A stretch of DNA of 64,000 nt from Xiphophorus maculatus (taxonomy: Eukaryota; Chordata; Actinopteri; Cyprinodontiformes; Poeciliidae). Below the pieces are notes generated by a model. It was not told the DNA's origin. It was given only the letters and a program-made list of their open reading frames with translations, and made no database searches. This document shows, piece by piece, positions 1 through 11,399 of the stretch. Numbering within the stretch: the first letter of the stretch is position 1; every line of letters begins with the position of its first letter. Made by a program: the position numbers and the translations under genes. The DNA lies in NCBI RefSeq assembly GCF_002775205.1, contig NC_036453.1:8457103-8521102 (forward strand). The letters are read 5' to 3'.

Positions 1-568
1 ATGGCCAGCATTTTGTTACATGTGTCTCTTTTACAGTAATGTTTTGGTATCTTTCCCTTTGCTGCTTAATAAAGCATATTTTATAATAACCATAAATGTT
101 TTATCTCTGCTGTTTGTTTTGTTTTGCATTATTTTATCAGACTTTCAGTGATATTCTCTCCAGGCCCAGTAGATTTCAGGACGACGTCTCCAACCTGGCA
201 ACCCGACTGAAGAGCAGCTCCTCAACCCGTTTGAATGAATATGCACACTTGGCCGCTGTTGTCATGGCAACACAATAATAGCCGACCCGAGCCATATGCT
301 GCACACGCTGTTTGTCAAACGTGTTTCAAAAGGTGTTTGCTGTCTGATTGTACAAACAGACGCTGCGCTAACATTTATCTGATTTATCAGCAGATTAACA
401 GGCGGTGGATTCTGACCAACATTTCATGACCTTAGCTGCTGCACAAGTAAATAAGTCACAAATCAAGCAACCACACTCAAAAAATAATAATCCAAAAAAT
501 AATCCAAGCAGAACAGATGAACAGATTAATGTTAAATGATAAGGCTTCTTCCCAGGGCAGCACATTCA
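1..568. other. Upstream non-coding DNA, nothing recognised
   Basis: AT-rich sequence with only short open frames that lack family resemblance, splice context or codon bias. No RNA gene, transposon terminus or tandem repeat was recognised. Confidence 0.4.
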
Positions 569-670
569 GGGGGGAGGGTCGCGGTTACTGACCACGCCCC
601 CGATCGCTATTGACCTTGTCCCCAATCACTATGAACCACACCCCCAATCGCTGCTGGCCACGCCCCTATC
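569..670. repeat. Degenerate ~22-bp tandem repeat
   Basis: Three to four imperfect copies of a unit of the form ACCACGCCCCCGATCGCTAT are visible (CCACGCCCCCGATCGC, TTGTCCCCAATCAC, ACACCCCCAATCGC, CCACGCCCCTATC). The array is C-rich on the + strand and has no coding potential. Confidence 0.5.
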
Positions 671-689
671 TAAACGTTTACACTCACAG

Positions 690-960
690 TGGAAACAACT
701 GCAAACTGATGAACAATTATACAACCGTACATCTTAGATAATAGGGCGGGGCTATGCTGGGGTTGCTATGGTGATAGACGGGGCTATGCTGAGTTGGGAG
801 GCTTTTCAAACCTGATTTTCCAGGCACCAAAAAGGTTTAGTGTTTTTTTTAAGATTGAATTTCTTTTAAGTCACGTTTGATATTTATGGTGTTTGAAGGT
901 GTAGTTTGTTGACTGTGGGATTAAATGAGATCATGTAACACCGCCCCTTTAAGAAGTCCA
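690..960. repeat. Diverged interspersed repeat (relative near 25930-26240)
   Basis: The block around AACAATTATACAACCGTAC followed by a GGGGTTGCTA segment and an 'aggcaccaaaaaggtt' segment reappears in diverged form at about 25930-26240 (GCAATTATACAACTGTAC, GGGGTTGCTAGG, 'agacaccataaaacatgg'). This points to an old dispersed element. Its family and ends are not clear. Confidence 0.35.
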
Positions 961-1283
961 ACATAAATATTTAGACTGGACATCTCTGATATAAAAGCAC
1001 AAGTGTTTCTGCTCCATGTTTCTGCCGATGCTCATCATAACCTTCTGCTTCTCTAAGGGAAACGGCTGAAGGTTAAAGGTCATCGGCGTTCCTCGGTGGG
1101 ATCTGTTTTCTTGCTCCATCCAGCCGTATCTGGGACTTTCCCCCCACGTCTTTTGCTGAGTTTTACTCATCTGCTGACCTACTTGCCTTGGCTGCTGCCA
1201 TGTTGGACAGGAGATTATAAACGTTTCTGTTTATAATCAGAAACGTTTAGCATCGATGCTAACATCCAGCTGAGCTTTTAGGC

Positions 1284-1460
1284 CAGTGGGGCCCAAAGTC
1301 CTTCATCCTGCATGTTTTATTCCCTCCCTGGTTTTAGTAACAACTTCCTCAGCAGGTCAGTGATCTTCTAATGATCCATCATTGGATCCAGGTGTGTTAA
1401 ACCAGGGAGAGACTAGAACCTGCAGGATGCCGGGCCTCAGGGACCCACTGTGGGCCCCCC
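1284..1460. mobile_element. hAT-type MITE, copy 1 of 2 (other at 29771-29947)
   Basis: The left part (CATCCTGCATGTTTTATTCC) and right part (AGACTAGAACCTGCAGGATG) are inverted relative to each other, giving a fold-back of roughly 175 bp beginning CAGTGGGGCCCAAAG. A second copy at 29771-29947 is about 95% identical by eye. The short length, terminal inversions and CAGTG start fit a non-autonomous hAT element. I could not define target duplications here. Confidence 0.6.
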
Positions 1461-2250
1461 TCATTTAGACTATTAGGAAACATTTTTTAAAACATTTTCC
1501 CGCTGATGTTTGTTCTGATGGTGCGAATCATATTGATAATTCAGAAAAAAGAAATAAAAACACAAGTCTGAGAATAAATGTAACATGTTTGGATTTGTTT
1601 CATATCTAAGATTACAAGTCGACAAACAAATATATTTATTTGATTTACAACCAGTGAGGTTGAGACATGAATAAAAAGTTGTTATGGATAAATTGATTAA
1701 ATAATATCATTCCTCCAGCAGCTGCCAAAATCAGATAAATAAACGAGAATTCAGTATTTTATTCTGATTATGTACTATATTTTATTATATGATTGTGTTT
1801 GAATAAATCAACTATAGTAACAAATATATGAATAAACTGTCACAATGTTGTAGAACAGTGGAAAATGGCAGAAGGACTTTAGCAAAGCTGCAGTAACTTT
1901 TATAAAATACCTCATGTTTTACATATTTGTGACAATGCTGATTATTTTGTGGTAGGTTAAAGATGGAGCTCCTCCCAGTTCTCCCAGTTCAATCTGCAGA
2001 TAAACGTCACTCAGTCAAGAGCACCCAATCAGAGCCAGGAGGCGGGGCTTAGCACTGGCAATCACTCCCCCTATCTATTTCTATCAGCTGGTTCACCAAA
2101 CACAGGAGGCTAAGTTAGCTGGGCTAGTTAGCTAGGCTAGGTAGCTAGGCTAGTTAGAAACTATAAATATTTAGTTAGAAACTCTGACATTTATGAATGT
2201 AGGAAAGACACGGTGAAAATGAACACAGTTTTCTTTATGTCAGTCTAAAG

Positions 2251-2718
2251 CAGTGGTTCTCAAATGGGGGTACATGTACCCCTGGGGGTACGTGGAGGTA
2301 CTGCAGGGGGTACGTGAAGCTTTTCAAAATATCTTTAAAAAATCAGTAGGCTCCTCATAATAAGTCTTGGGAAAAATTATTTTGTAAAAAGTTCGATAAA
2401 ATATAAATGTGTGTTCATGCACTGAATTTTATATTCAGTATTTAGTTTCAATATCCTTTAAAATAAAACGGTTTGACTGGTTTTATACCTTCCTGGTGGT
2501 CACCGTCTTCTGTTTTTCTTTTTTGTTTAACCATGCAATGTTTGCAATATGGATGTATTTGTCAGGTTCACTGATATAAGTTGTTTGGCTTTAATAAATC
2601 AGACAGTGATTTTATTTTACAGCACTGTACCTCTTTTTAATTCCAAAAATGTTTTGCCCGTGTCAGGGGGTACTTGACTAAAAATATATTTTTAAGGGGG
2701 TACATCACTGAACCACTG
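2251..2718. mobile_element. hAT MITE with perfect 8-bp target duplication
   Basis: This 468-bp element begins CAGTGGTTCTCAAATGGGGG and ends CATCACTGAACCACTG, so the termini are inverted repeats (CAGTGGTTC). It is flanked by a perfect 8-bp duplication GTCTAAAG at 2243-2250 and 2719-2726. Both tips contain GGGGGTAC words. Eight-base duplications and a CAGTG terminus are diagnostic of hAT transposons. No transposase is encoded, so it is non-autonomous. Confidence 0.85.
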
Positions 2719-2859
2719 GTCTAAAGAAACCAAATTATTGCTGTTAATATTTTACAGTGTAAGTTGGCAAACCTCATAAATTATCGATTTCATTTTAGGT
2801 TTTTATTTATTTCAGCTCAAAATGTCTTCAGAGCGATGATGGAGTCAGGATGATCACAT

Positions 2860-2898
2860 CTCTCTCTCTCTCTCTCTTTCTTTCTCTCTCCCCCCCGC

Positions 2899-2939
<41 letters not shown>
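2860..2939. repeat. (TC)n microsatellite
   Basis: Polypyrimidine run of CT dinucleotides interrupted by a C/G-rich stretch near 2890-2902. It lies immediately upstream of the GC-rich putative first exon of KCNJ6, where polypyrimidine tracts are common in promoters. Confidence 0.9.
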
Positions 2940-2940
<1 letters not shown>

Positions 2941-3177
2941 GGTGGAGGCAGACCGCAGATCGTCTCTTTCCGTGGATGGATGCAGGCAGCGGAGGAAGGG
3001 GAGGATTGGCGGTTCTCCTCCTCGGTTCTGTTCTCAGTTCTCGGTTCTCGGTTCTCGGTTCTCGGTTCTCCTCCTCGGTCTCTGGTTGTTTTCCGGAAAC
3101 CTGCAGCATCACCAGCGGGGCTTCTGGATGCGGCGCGGCTTAAGATGAGCTGAGTGATTATTGATCCGCTGCATCAG
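2940..3177 (+). promoter_or_regulatory. kcnj6: Putative KCNJ6 promoter-proximal non-coding exon
   Basis: A GC- and CpG-rich block in an otherwise AT-rich region ends in a strong splice donor, CATCAG|GTAAGC, at 3177/3178. If this exon is joined to the acceptor at 24822/24823, the frame entering the KCNJ6 ATG has an in-frame TGA 24 bases before the junction and no other ATG. That fits a 5' UTR exon. KCNJ genes typically have non-coding first exons. The link across a 21.6-kb intron is inferred from position, orientation and phase, not shown. Four GGTTCTC-like repeats occur at about 3024-3068. Confidence 0.4.
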
Positions 3178-5214
3178 GTAAGCGTCCTCTCTAACTCTAC
3201 TGATCAGTTTGGAGAGGTGGAGGAGGACAGTTACATAACGGAGCGGCTCGGTTCGGTTCGGTTCGGTTGTTGTTTCCTGCTGCTGCCGGGAAGATGGAAG
3301 AAGGTGGAAGAAAAGCCCGGCAGGCTGCAGCCGCTCCAGGCCTTTGCTCAGACCGATAAACGGAGCGGGCGGCTGATTATGGAGGCAGCAAATGAAGGAG
3401 CTTTTATTCATCTGCGGTTTGCACCTGATTCCCAACTGAACATGCAGCTCAGCCTGAGCCGCAATAAAAGCTGCTGCGGTCATAAAGGTTTAAAATTAAC
3501 CAGTGATCGTCCATTAACCAGCTAATTATCCCCAGGAAGAGCAGAACGCTGGATTTGGTTCAAGCGGCTTAAAACGGCAACGGAACCAGAAAATACATTT
3601 AAGTGATAAATTCGCATATACCAGAAAATACAACATCTTCCCTGAATAAGATTTATGTATTAACTGTCAGCATTTAATTGAACTCATTTCATATTCAGAG
3701 ATTATTGACAATGGAAGTAAAAATGAATATAATTTATTTTTCTCTGATGATTTAGCAGAATCATCTTTGAATTCTATAAAACATTTTTACTAATTTGATG
3801 TGCTACTTTTGCAAAAAATGTTCTTAAAAATAAAGAAATCCAAAGAGAGAAATACGTATTAAATCAAATCTTGGTTAAGGGTCGTTCTCTATAAACTTTA
3901 ATTGTTCCTGTAAAGTAAAACTAGAAAGTTGAAGATAACTAATGAGATTCTCAGTCACGTTTTTACTGCGATTATTTGAAACATTCTAGTAAAGACTAAT
4001 TAAATCCTAAATTAATTTGATCAAATCTGCCAGAGAACCACATTATTATTATTAAAAACCAAATTGGTCCAAAAAAGTTAGTAGCATTTTTATAGTGAAG
4101 GATCTAAATGAAAACATAACAGCTAAAGCTAGAGTTAGCATAGCAGCACAGCTATCTGCAACAGAAAACCAGAAAAATGCAGTTTTATTCATTATTTTTA
4201 ATTAAATCTTATTTTGTTTGTTTTAAAATATATTTAAACAGAAAAATAACCCTGAACCTCTACTTCTTGTTTTGGTTCAGTACAAGCTACTGTTAGCACA
4301 GCTATATGTTACAGGAAGCTGGAACAGTGGCTAATCTAAAGCACTATATATCTCAGAGTTTCCACTTTATTTATTTCAAACTGTATCTAAATAACATGAA
4401 AACAGTAAACCTGAATATTTATTGCAGGATGTTGTTGTTGTTCCTCAAGGCTAGCATTAGCACACCGACTAGCTAACCGTTACAGGAAACTGGAAAAGGT
4501 GCATTTTTAAACTACTTTTATACTTATACACTATGGGCTGTAGAACTGCTTATGATTCTTTTTGCTTGTTTTTTATTATCTTAATAAAGTTTTATGTTGC
4601 TGAAGTGTCCAACCTGTGTTACACAAAGAGGCTAGTGTTAGCACTGCAGTACAGCTAACAGCCTACAGAAGTTTGAAATGTTCAAAACTGTAAGATTATT
4701 TAAAATAAGACAGAGAGATTATAAGAATGCTTGTAATTTATTTGTTGTTCTTCAAATGAATAAAGCTGTAAATTAAAAATCTCATGGCTAAAACTAATTG
4801 TTGCTATTAACATGCTAGCTAATTGCCTGCGGATTGTGGCGAGCTCCGCCCCTTGTGCCTGTTCTCCACCTCCGTCAGTGGAGGGTTAGAGCAGTTCGTG
4901 TGGAACGTCTCACAACTTGGAGCCTCTCAATATTTCTGGTTAATTTCAGAATGTCACAAATCTACTGTTCACTTATAAGCTAGCACTAGCATTATCATAT
5001 GCTAAAGGGTTGAAGATTACATTCAAAAATACTTATTGATCCCAAAATTAAATTAAATGATGATTAGATGTCCATAAAGGATTTTTAGGAAATGACAATT
5101 AACAAAAATGTGGTTTTAGAGATGAACAGAAAGAAATAACGTCTCAATCTAAATCTTTTCAAGTACAAGCTAGCAATAGCACCATAGTACAGCATGCTGC
5201 TCGAGAAAGTTAGA
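3178..5214 (+). other. KCNJ6 intron 1, first part: no element recognised
   Basis: AT-rich sequence with scattered GCTAGC/GTTAGC words (about 4125, 4290, 4450, 4635, 4805, 4980, 5170). No open frame longer than chance, no RNA gene and no transposon terminus was recognised. Confidence 0.4.
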
Positions 5215-8200
5215 CTTAGACTTAGACTGACTTTATTGTCATTTTGCATGCACAGGGTGAATACAGAACGAAATTTCGTTGCATACGGCTCAGGACAATG
5301 TTTTGAGCTTCCAATGTTGTGAGGTTACTCCAGAATAAAATAAAATACAGTATAAAATATGAGTATAAATATAAATATAAAATATAAAGTGCAGGAATGA
5401 CAGTAAAATAGAAGTTATTTAGCTCTGTACATGTGCAAGGTATGAAGTGGAGACCAGTTTTTGAGTGCAGTCCAGTTAAGAGTTCAGCAGTCTGATGGCA
5501 AGTGGGAAAAAGCTGTTTCAGAACCTGGTGGACCTGCACCGGATGCTGCAGAACCTCTTTCCAGAGGGCAGCAGGGAGAACAGTCCATGGTGGGGGTGTG
5601 AGGGGTCACTGTCGATGTTTCGGCCTCGGGACACGCAGCGCTGGGATGAAATGTCCTGAATGGAGGGAAGAGGGGCCCTGATGATCCTCTCTGCTGTCCG
5701 CACCACTCTCCTCACGTTCTTCCAGTCGGAGGCGCTGCAGCCTCCACACCACACAGAGAGGCAGCTGGTCAGAATGCTCTCTATGGTGCTTCTGTAGAAC
5801 GTCTTGAGGATGGGCGGGGGCAGGTGTGCTCTTCTCATCCTCCGCAGGAAATACAAGCGTTTCTGTGCCCTCTTGACCAGAGACGTGGTGTTCACAGTCC
5901 AGGTGAGGTCGTTTGTGATGTGCACCCCCAGGAATTTGGTGCTGCTGACCACCTCCACAGCCGAGCTGTTGATGAGCAGTGGAGCGTGGCTGGACCGGTT
6001 CTTCCTGAAGTCGACGATCATCTCCTTCGTCTTGTCAACGTTCAGGATCAGGCTGTTGTCTCTGCACCAGTCCACCAGCTGCTCCACCTCCTCTCTGTAG
6101 TCCAGGTCGTTGTCGTCTCTGATGAGGCCCACCACCGTTGTGTCGTCCGCGAACTTCACGATGTGGTTGGTGGCGAACCTGGGGGCGCAGTCGTGTGTCA
6201 TCAGAGTGAACAGCAGAGGGCTCAGGACGCAGCCCTGAGGGGAGCCTGTGCTGAGGGTGATGACATCGGAGGTGTGTTGTCCGATCCGGACTGACTGAGG
6301 TCTGTCGGTGAGGAAGTCTAGCAGCCAGTTGCGCAGGGGGGTGCTGAAGCCCAGGTGTCCCAGTTTTCCTGCCAGATGCTGTGGGATGATTGTGTTGAAC
6401 GCTGAGCTGAAGTCCAGGAACAACATTCGCACATGAGTGTTCTTCTCCTCCAGGTGAGCCAGGCTCAGGTGTAGGGCGGAGGAGATGGCGTCCTCAGTGG
6501 AGCGGTTTTGGCGGTAGGCAAACTGGAACGGGTCGAATGTGGAGGGGAGTCTGGAGACGATGTGTTCTTTTACCAGCCTTTCAAAGCACTTCATCATGAT
6601 GGGAGTCAGTGCCACAGGCCGGTAATCGTTGAAAGAGGTGACTTGAGGTTTCTTTGGCACCGGAATGATGGAGGCAGTTTTGAGACAGGCTGGCACTGTG
6701 GCTTGGTCCAGTGACGTGTTAAAAATGTCTGTTAGGACACCAGCCAGCTGACCTGCGCATTCCCTGAACACCCGCCCAGGTATGTTGTCGGGGCCTGGGG
6801 CCTTCCGTGGGTTGACTCTTTTCAGAGTCTTCAACACATCGACTATGTCCAGGCAGAGTGCCTCCTCTTTCTGGTGGGGAACAGTTTTCTTTGCCGGAGT
6901 ACTGTTCAGTGCCTCGAACCTCCCAAAGAAGTTATTGAGTCCATTGAGAAAGTCAGCATCAACTTCGCCCACTGGGGGGGAGGATGGATTGTAGTCTGTG
7001 ATCGCCTTTATGCCTTGCCACATACTCCTGGTGTTGCTGGTGTCGTGGAAGAACTCCTGTATTTTCTGACTGTGGGTTTGCTTTGCTAACCTGATAGCAC
7101 GGTTCAAGTTGGCTCTCGCTGTCCTCAGTGCCTCCTTGTCGCCAGACTTGAAGGCTGAGTTCCGTGCTTTTAGCATTTCCCGTACCTCCTTAGTCATCCA
7201 GGGTTGTTGGTTGGCCCGGGTGATAATGTTCGTAGTGATGCTGACGTCCTCTGTGCACTTGTTGATGTAGGCTGACACAGTCATGGCGTACTCATCGATG
7301 TTGATCTGGTCGTTGTAAGTGGCTGCTGCCTTGAACATCTCCCAGTCAGAGCACTCAAAACAGTCCTAAAGTGCCTCCATGGCCCCCTCAGTCCACACTC
7401 TCACCTGCTTCACTGTAGGTTTTGTTCTGATCAGCAGGAGCTTGTATGCAGGAATTAGCATAACAGATAGGTGGTCTGAAGAGCCAAGGTGGGGGCGGGG
7501 GGCTGCTCTGAATGCTTCTTTGATGTTGGTGTAGCCAAGTCTAGAGTATTTCCTCCCCTGGTTGGAAAATCCACATATTGGTTGAAGTGAGGGAGAACAG
7601 TCTTCATGTTGGCCTGGTTAAAATCCCCAGCAATGATGAAAACGCCCTCTGTGTGTGAGGATTGCAACTCACTGATGGTCCGGTAGAGAACACTCATAGC
7701 CTCTTTAGTGTTAGCACTGGGGGGCACATACACAGCAGTGATGCTAACAACAGTAAACTCCCTGGGCAGGTAGAATGGTCTGCAGTTAACAGTCAGAAGC
7801 TCGATGTCCGGGGAGCAGTAACTGGCGACAGTCATGTCATTTTTACACCAGTTGTTGTTGATGTAAATACACAGCCCCCCCCCTCAGGTTTTACTGCTGA
7901 GAGCGCTGCTCCTGTCTGACCGGAATGTAGCGCAGCCCCTCCAGGCTAACAACGTTGTCCGGTATGGATGAGTTGAGCCATGTCTCCGTCAGAATGAGAG
8001 CGCAGCAGTTCCTCAACTCTCTCTTTGAAGACAGTTCTAGTTGCAGATGGTCTATTTTGTTGTCCAGAGAGCGAACGTTGGAGAGGAAGATGGACGGAAG
8101 CGGCGATCTGTGGGGGTTAGCGTTTAGCTTAGCTGTTAGTCCACTTCGACAGCCGCGCTTCCGCTACCGGTCGCACCGCCTTCGCTTGCTCCTCCTCCGA

Positions 8201-8475
8201 CTAGTGCTGCTAGGAGAGTCCGCTGCGCTGTGGGCCGCTGGGTCTTGCTTCCGTAGCACTCCAAGGTCACGTAAACACTCCAGAGTAGTTCGTATTTATG
8301 AGTCCAAAATCACTTGATGGTCGTAATTCCAGCAGACGCTGGCGATCATATGCTAACTTACTGAGTGGATGCAAAGTTTGTAGCGTTTTAGGCGGCGTAT
8401 TTTGCTCAAATACTCGCAAGTTGTCGAGAGCCCATGCAGCCGCAGCCATACAGGGCGCCGCCATTTTAATAGAGT
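5215..8475 (-). mobile_element. Near-intact LINE of the L2/Rex1 (CR1-group) type
   Basis: A non-LTR retrotransposon read right to left. An APE-type endonuclease segment (7835-7455, with GDFNQ and YVDFPTRGGN) precedes a reverse transcriptase frame of 606 codons (7338-5518). RT landmarks are [33 protein letters not shown] and the catalytic [12 protein letters not shown], followed by KFLGVHI. The 3' end carries an AATGACAATAAAGTC motif and an (AGTCTA)-type tail at 5215-5235. Damage is slight: one in-frame TAG (7366-7368) and one frameshift in the endonuclease near 7510. This suggests a young element lying antisense in KCNJ6 intron 1. Assignment between L2 and Rex1 is by general resemblance only. 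Confidence 0.85.
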
Positions 8476-9650
8476 ATGAGCTTACTTTAGAAGTTAAAGC
8501 AAAACTTGTGATTTATGTTTTTTGTAACATTTTAGTACCTAAATGAAAATAAAAGAGATGAAACTGAAGCTAGCGTTAGCTTTGCTTCAAAGCTGTAATG
8601 GAGCGTTATTCCACTGGAAGTCGTTTAAAGCTCATATGACTCGCTGTTTAAAATCAGAGAGAGTGATTGATTTATTGATGTTTGGCTCTTTGTCAAACAT
8701 ATACAGTACATAATAATATTAATATTGTGGTGAATGTTTTTAGGGTTGGTGTTGCTTTCAACGTCACAGCGATGAAAATGAGACGCTTCTGGTGTTGGAG
8801 GCGAAGCAACGCTGTGGAAAGATCAGCTGAGCTTATTGACAGAATATCTCATATCTTTAACAGTCTTATTCAATTTTTCTCTTAGAAAAGTCGTACAAGG
8901 AGAATTTAACGTGGTAAATGAGTCAGTAGTGCTGAATAATTCAGGATGTAAATGATGTGGGGAAACTAATTATGTAGAATGAATCCAATAACCAACAAAT
9001 CTCTCAGGGATTGAAACTGTTTCTTCTGATCCAATCAGCGGCTGCAATGTTTCTGTCTAACAAGCTGCAGCTTTCTGAACCACATGTTGCTGAACATGTG
9101 GATTCAGAACCTGAAGTCTGACAGGCCCGAGTTTTTCTCAGGAAGTCGTTACCTGGAGGCAACATGGCTGCCAGCCGCTCACCTGGCTCAGGTTTCCTCC
9201 AGCCAGGCAGTAACTAATTACTTTTACTCAGTTACATTTTGGAAAAAAATGCACTTTTAGGAGTACTTTTACTATGCTGTACTTTTTACTTTTACTTGAG
9301 TAATATTTTTATGACTTATTCTAAATTACTGCAGGTGCTGTGAATAACTTCACTGAATGAAAAAGCGTCAGATAAAGAAAAGCTTCATGTTTTGTTTTTC
9401 TAATGATTTTTATTTGCTACCTGCTGAAAATGCTATATTATATTTACATAAGATAAATATTTTTATGATTTACTTCCTGAATTTGTTATTTTGTAATCAT
9501 GTTATTGAATTAATAAATCAGGTTTTTTACATAATATTTCAGCAACACGGCAACTCAAATTGCTTCACATCACAAAAAATATTTTAAAACTCATCATAAA
9601 TACATTGTATATTTAAGCTATGCAGGCATTATAAATAACATTGATTATTA
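8476..9650. other. Intron 1 DNA with low-grade repeat fragments
   Basis: No gene is visible. A block at about 9215-9310 is rich in TACTTTTACT words of the kind found at transposon ends, and a similar block occurs near 47410-47465. Otherwise AT-rich unique sequence. Confidence 0.35.
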
Positions 9651-9654
9651 TTAT

Positions 9655-9765
9655 TTTTTATTTCTTTTATTTAACCAGGTAAACCCCATTGAGATCTAGA
9701 TCTCATTTTCAAGACGGACCTGGGCAGAAGTCTGCAATACACAGCAACCCAGTTACAAAATTAAT
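9655..9765 (-). repeat. SINE/LINE-type 3' tail (shared with 29702-29770)
   Basis: On the - strand this reads GGTCCGTCTTGAAAATGAG, then an AGATCTAGATCT palindrome, then TTTACCTGGTTAAATAAA. The same tail lies directly behind the tRNA-Asp-like sequence at 29614. The block is therefore a retroelement 3' end, here without a tRNA head. Confidence 0.6.
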
Positions 9766-9794
9766 CATTATTATTATATTTATTATTATTATTG

Positions 9795-11384
9795 TCCATC
9801 CATCCGTCCGTCCGTCCGTCCGTCCGTCCGTCCATTTTCTTCTGCTTATCCTGGGTCGGGTCGCAGCTTCAGAAGGGAGGCCCAGACTTCCCTCTCCAGC
9901 CACTTGTTCCAGTTCCTCCGGGGGAATCCCAAGGTGTTCCCAGGCCAGCCAAGAGACATCGTCCCTCCAGCGTGTCCTGGGTCTTCCCCTCCTTCTGGTG
10001 GGACATGAACTCCTCACCAGGGAGGCGTCCAGGAGGCATCCTGGCCAGATGCCTGAGCCTCAACTGGCTCCTCTCGATGTGAAGGAGCAGTGGCTCTACT
10101 CTGAGTCCCTGCTGGATGGCTGAGCTTCTCTCTCTAAGGGAGAACCCAGACACCCTACAGAGAAAACCCATTTCGGCCGCTTGTATCCGCGATCTCGTTC
10201 TTTCGGACATGACCCAAAGCTCATGACCATAGATGAGGGTGGGAACGTAGATCGACCGGTAAATCGAGAGCTTCGCTTTTTGGCTCAGCTCTCTCTTCAC
10301 CACGACGGACCGGTACAACGCCGCTTGACAGCAGACGCTGCGCCAATCCGCCTGTCGATCTCCCGCTCCCTTCTTCCCTCATTCGTGAACAAGATCCCGA
10401 GATACTTGAACTCCTCCACTTGGGGCAGGACACCCCCCCTGACCCTGAGAAGGCACTCTACCCTTTTCTGGCTCAAGACCATGGCCTCGGATTTGGAGGC
10501 TCTGATCGTCATGCGATCCTAAGGCCACCAAATCGGATCCCCTCAACACCTTGGCTGGTCTAGAAATTCTGTCCATGAAAGTGATGAACAGAATCGGTGA
10601 CAAAGGGCAGCCCTGGCGGAGTCCAACTCTCACCGGAAACGAGCCCGACTTACTGCCGGCAATGCGGACCAGACTCTGACTGGTTGATACGGACCAGACA
10701 GCCCGTATCAAAGGGCCCGGTACCCCATACTCCCGGAGAACCCCACCGAGCTCCCCGAGGGACACGGTCAAACGCCTTCTCCAAGCCCACAAAACACATG
10801 TAGACTGGTTGAGCGAACTCCCAGAACCCTCCAGGACCCTGCCGAGGGTGTAGAGCTGGTCCAGAGTTCCACGACCAGAACCAGAACCACCCTGCTCTTC
10901 CTGAATCCGAGGTTCGACTATCCGACGGACCCTCCTCTCCAGGACCCCTGAATAGACCTTGCCAGGGAGGCTTAAGAGTGTGACCCCTCTATAATTGGAG
11001 CACACCCTCCGGTCCCCCTTTTTGAACAGGGGGACCACCACCCCAGTCTGCCAATCCAGGGGAACTGCCCCCGATGTCCATGCGATATTGCAGAGTCGCG
11101 TCAACCAACACAACCCTACAACATCCAGAGCCTTAAGGAGCTCCGGGCGGATCTCATCCACCCCCGGGGCCCTGCCACCGAGGAGCTTTTTAACCACCTC
11201 GGCGACCTCGTCCCCAGAGATTGGAGAGCCCAACCCAGAGTCCCCAGGCTCAGCTTCCTCAGTGGAAGGCATGTTGGTGGGATTGAGGAGGTCTTCGAAG
11301 TACTCTGCCCACCGGCCCACAACGTCCCGAGTAGAGGTCAGCAGCACACCATCCCCACTATAAACAGTGTTGGTGCTGCACTGC
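9795..11384 (-). mobile_element. Rex3/RTE-type LINE fragment, copy A, catalytic box deleted
   Basis: On the - strand the copy encodes RTE-type reverse transcriptase: GGRAPGVDEIRPELL, VVPLFKKGDRRVCSNYRG, LLSLPGKVYSGVLERR, GLRQGCPLSPILFITFMDRI, then a C-terminal part with EFKYLGILFTNEG and SIYVPTLIYGHELWVM. Between FMDRI and EFKYLG the usual (F/Y)ADD box is absent: the sequence jumps across a junction near 10511-10514. The 3' end finishes in a CCGT/CCAT tetranucleotide tail at 9795-9833, typical of Rex3-like elements. TTATTATTATT occurs at both ends and may be the target duplication, but the site is a simple repeat. It is nearly identical to copy B at 21486-23098. Confidence 0.88.
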
Positions 11385-11399
11385 TTATTATTATTACTA

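Noticed and set aside
2828-3143. Protein-coding frames across the TC repeat and GC-rich block
   Set aside because: Their composition follows the simple repeat and the tandem GGTTCTC motif, with no similarity to known proteins. Better explained as a promoter and 5' UTR.
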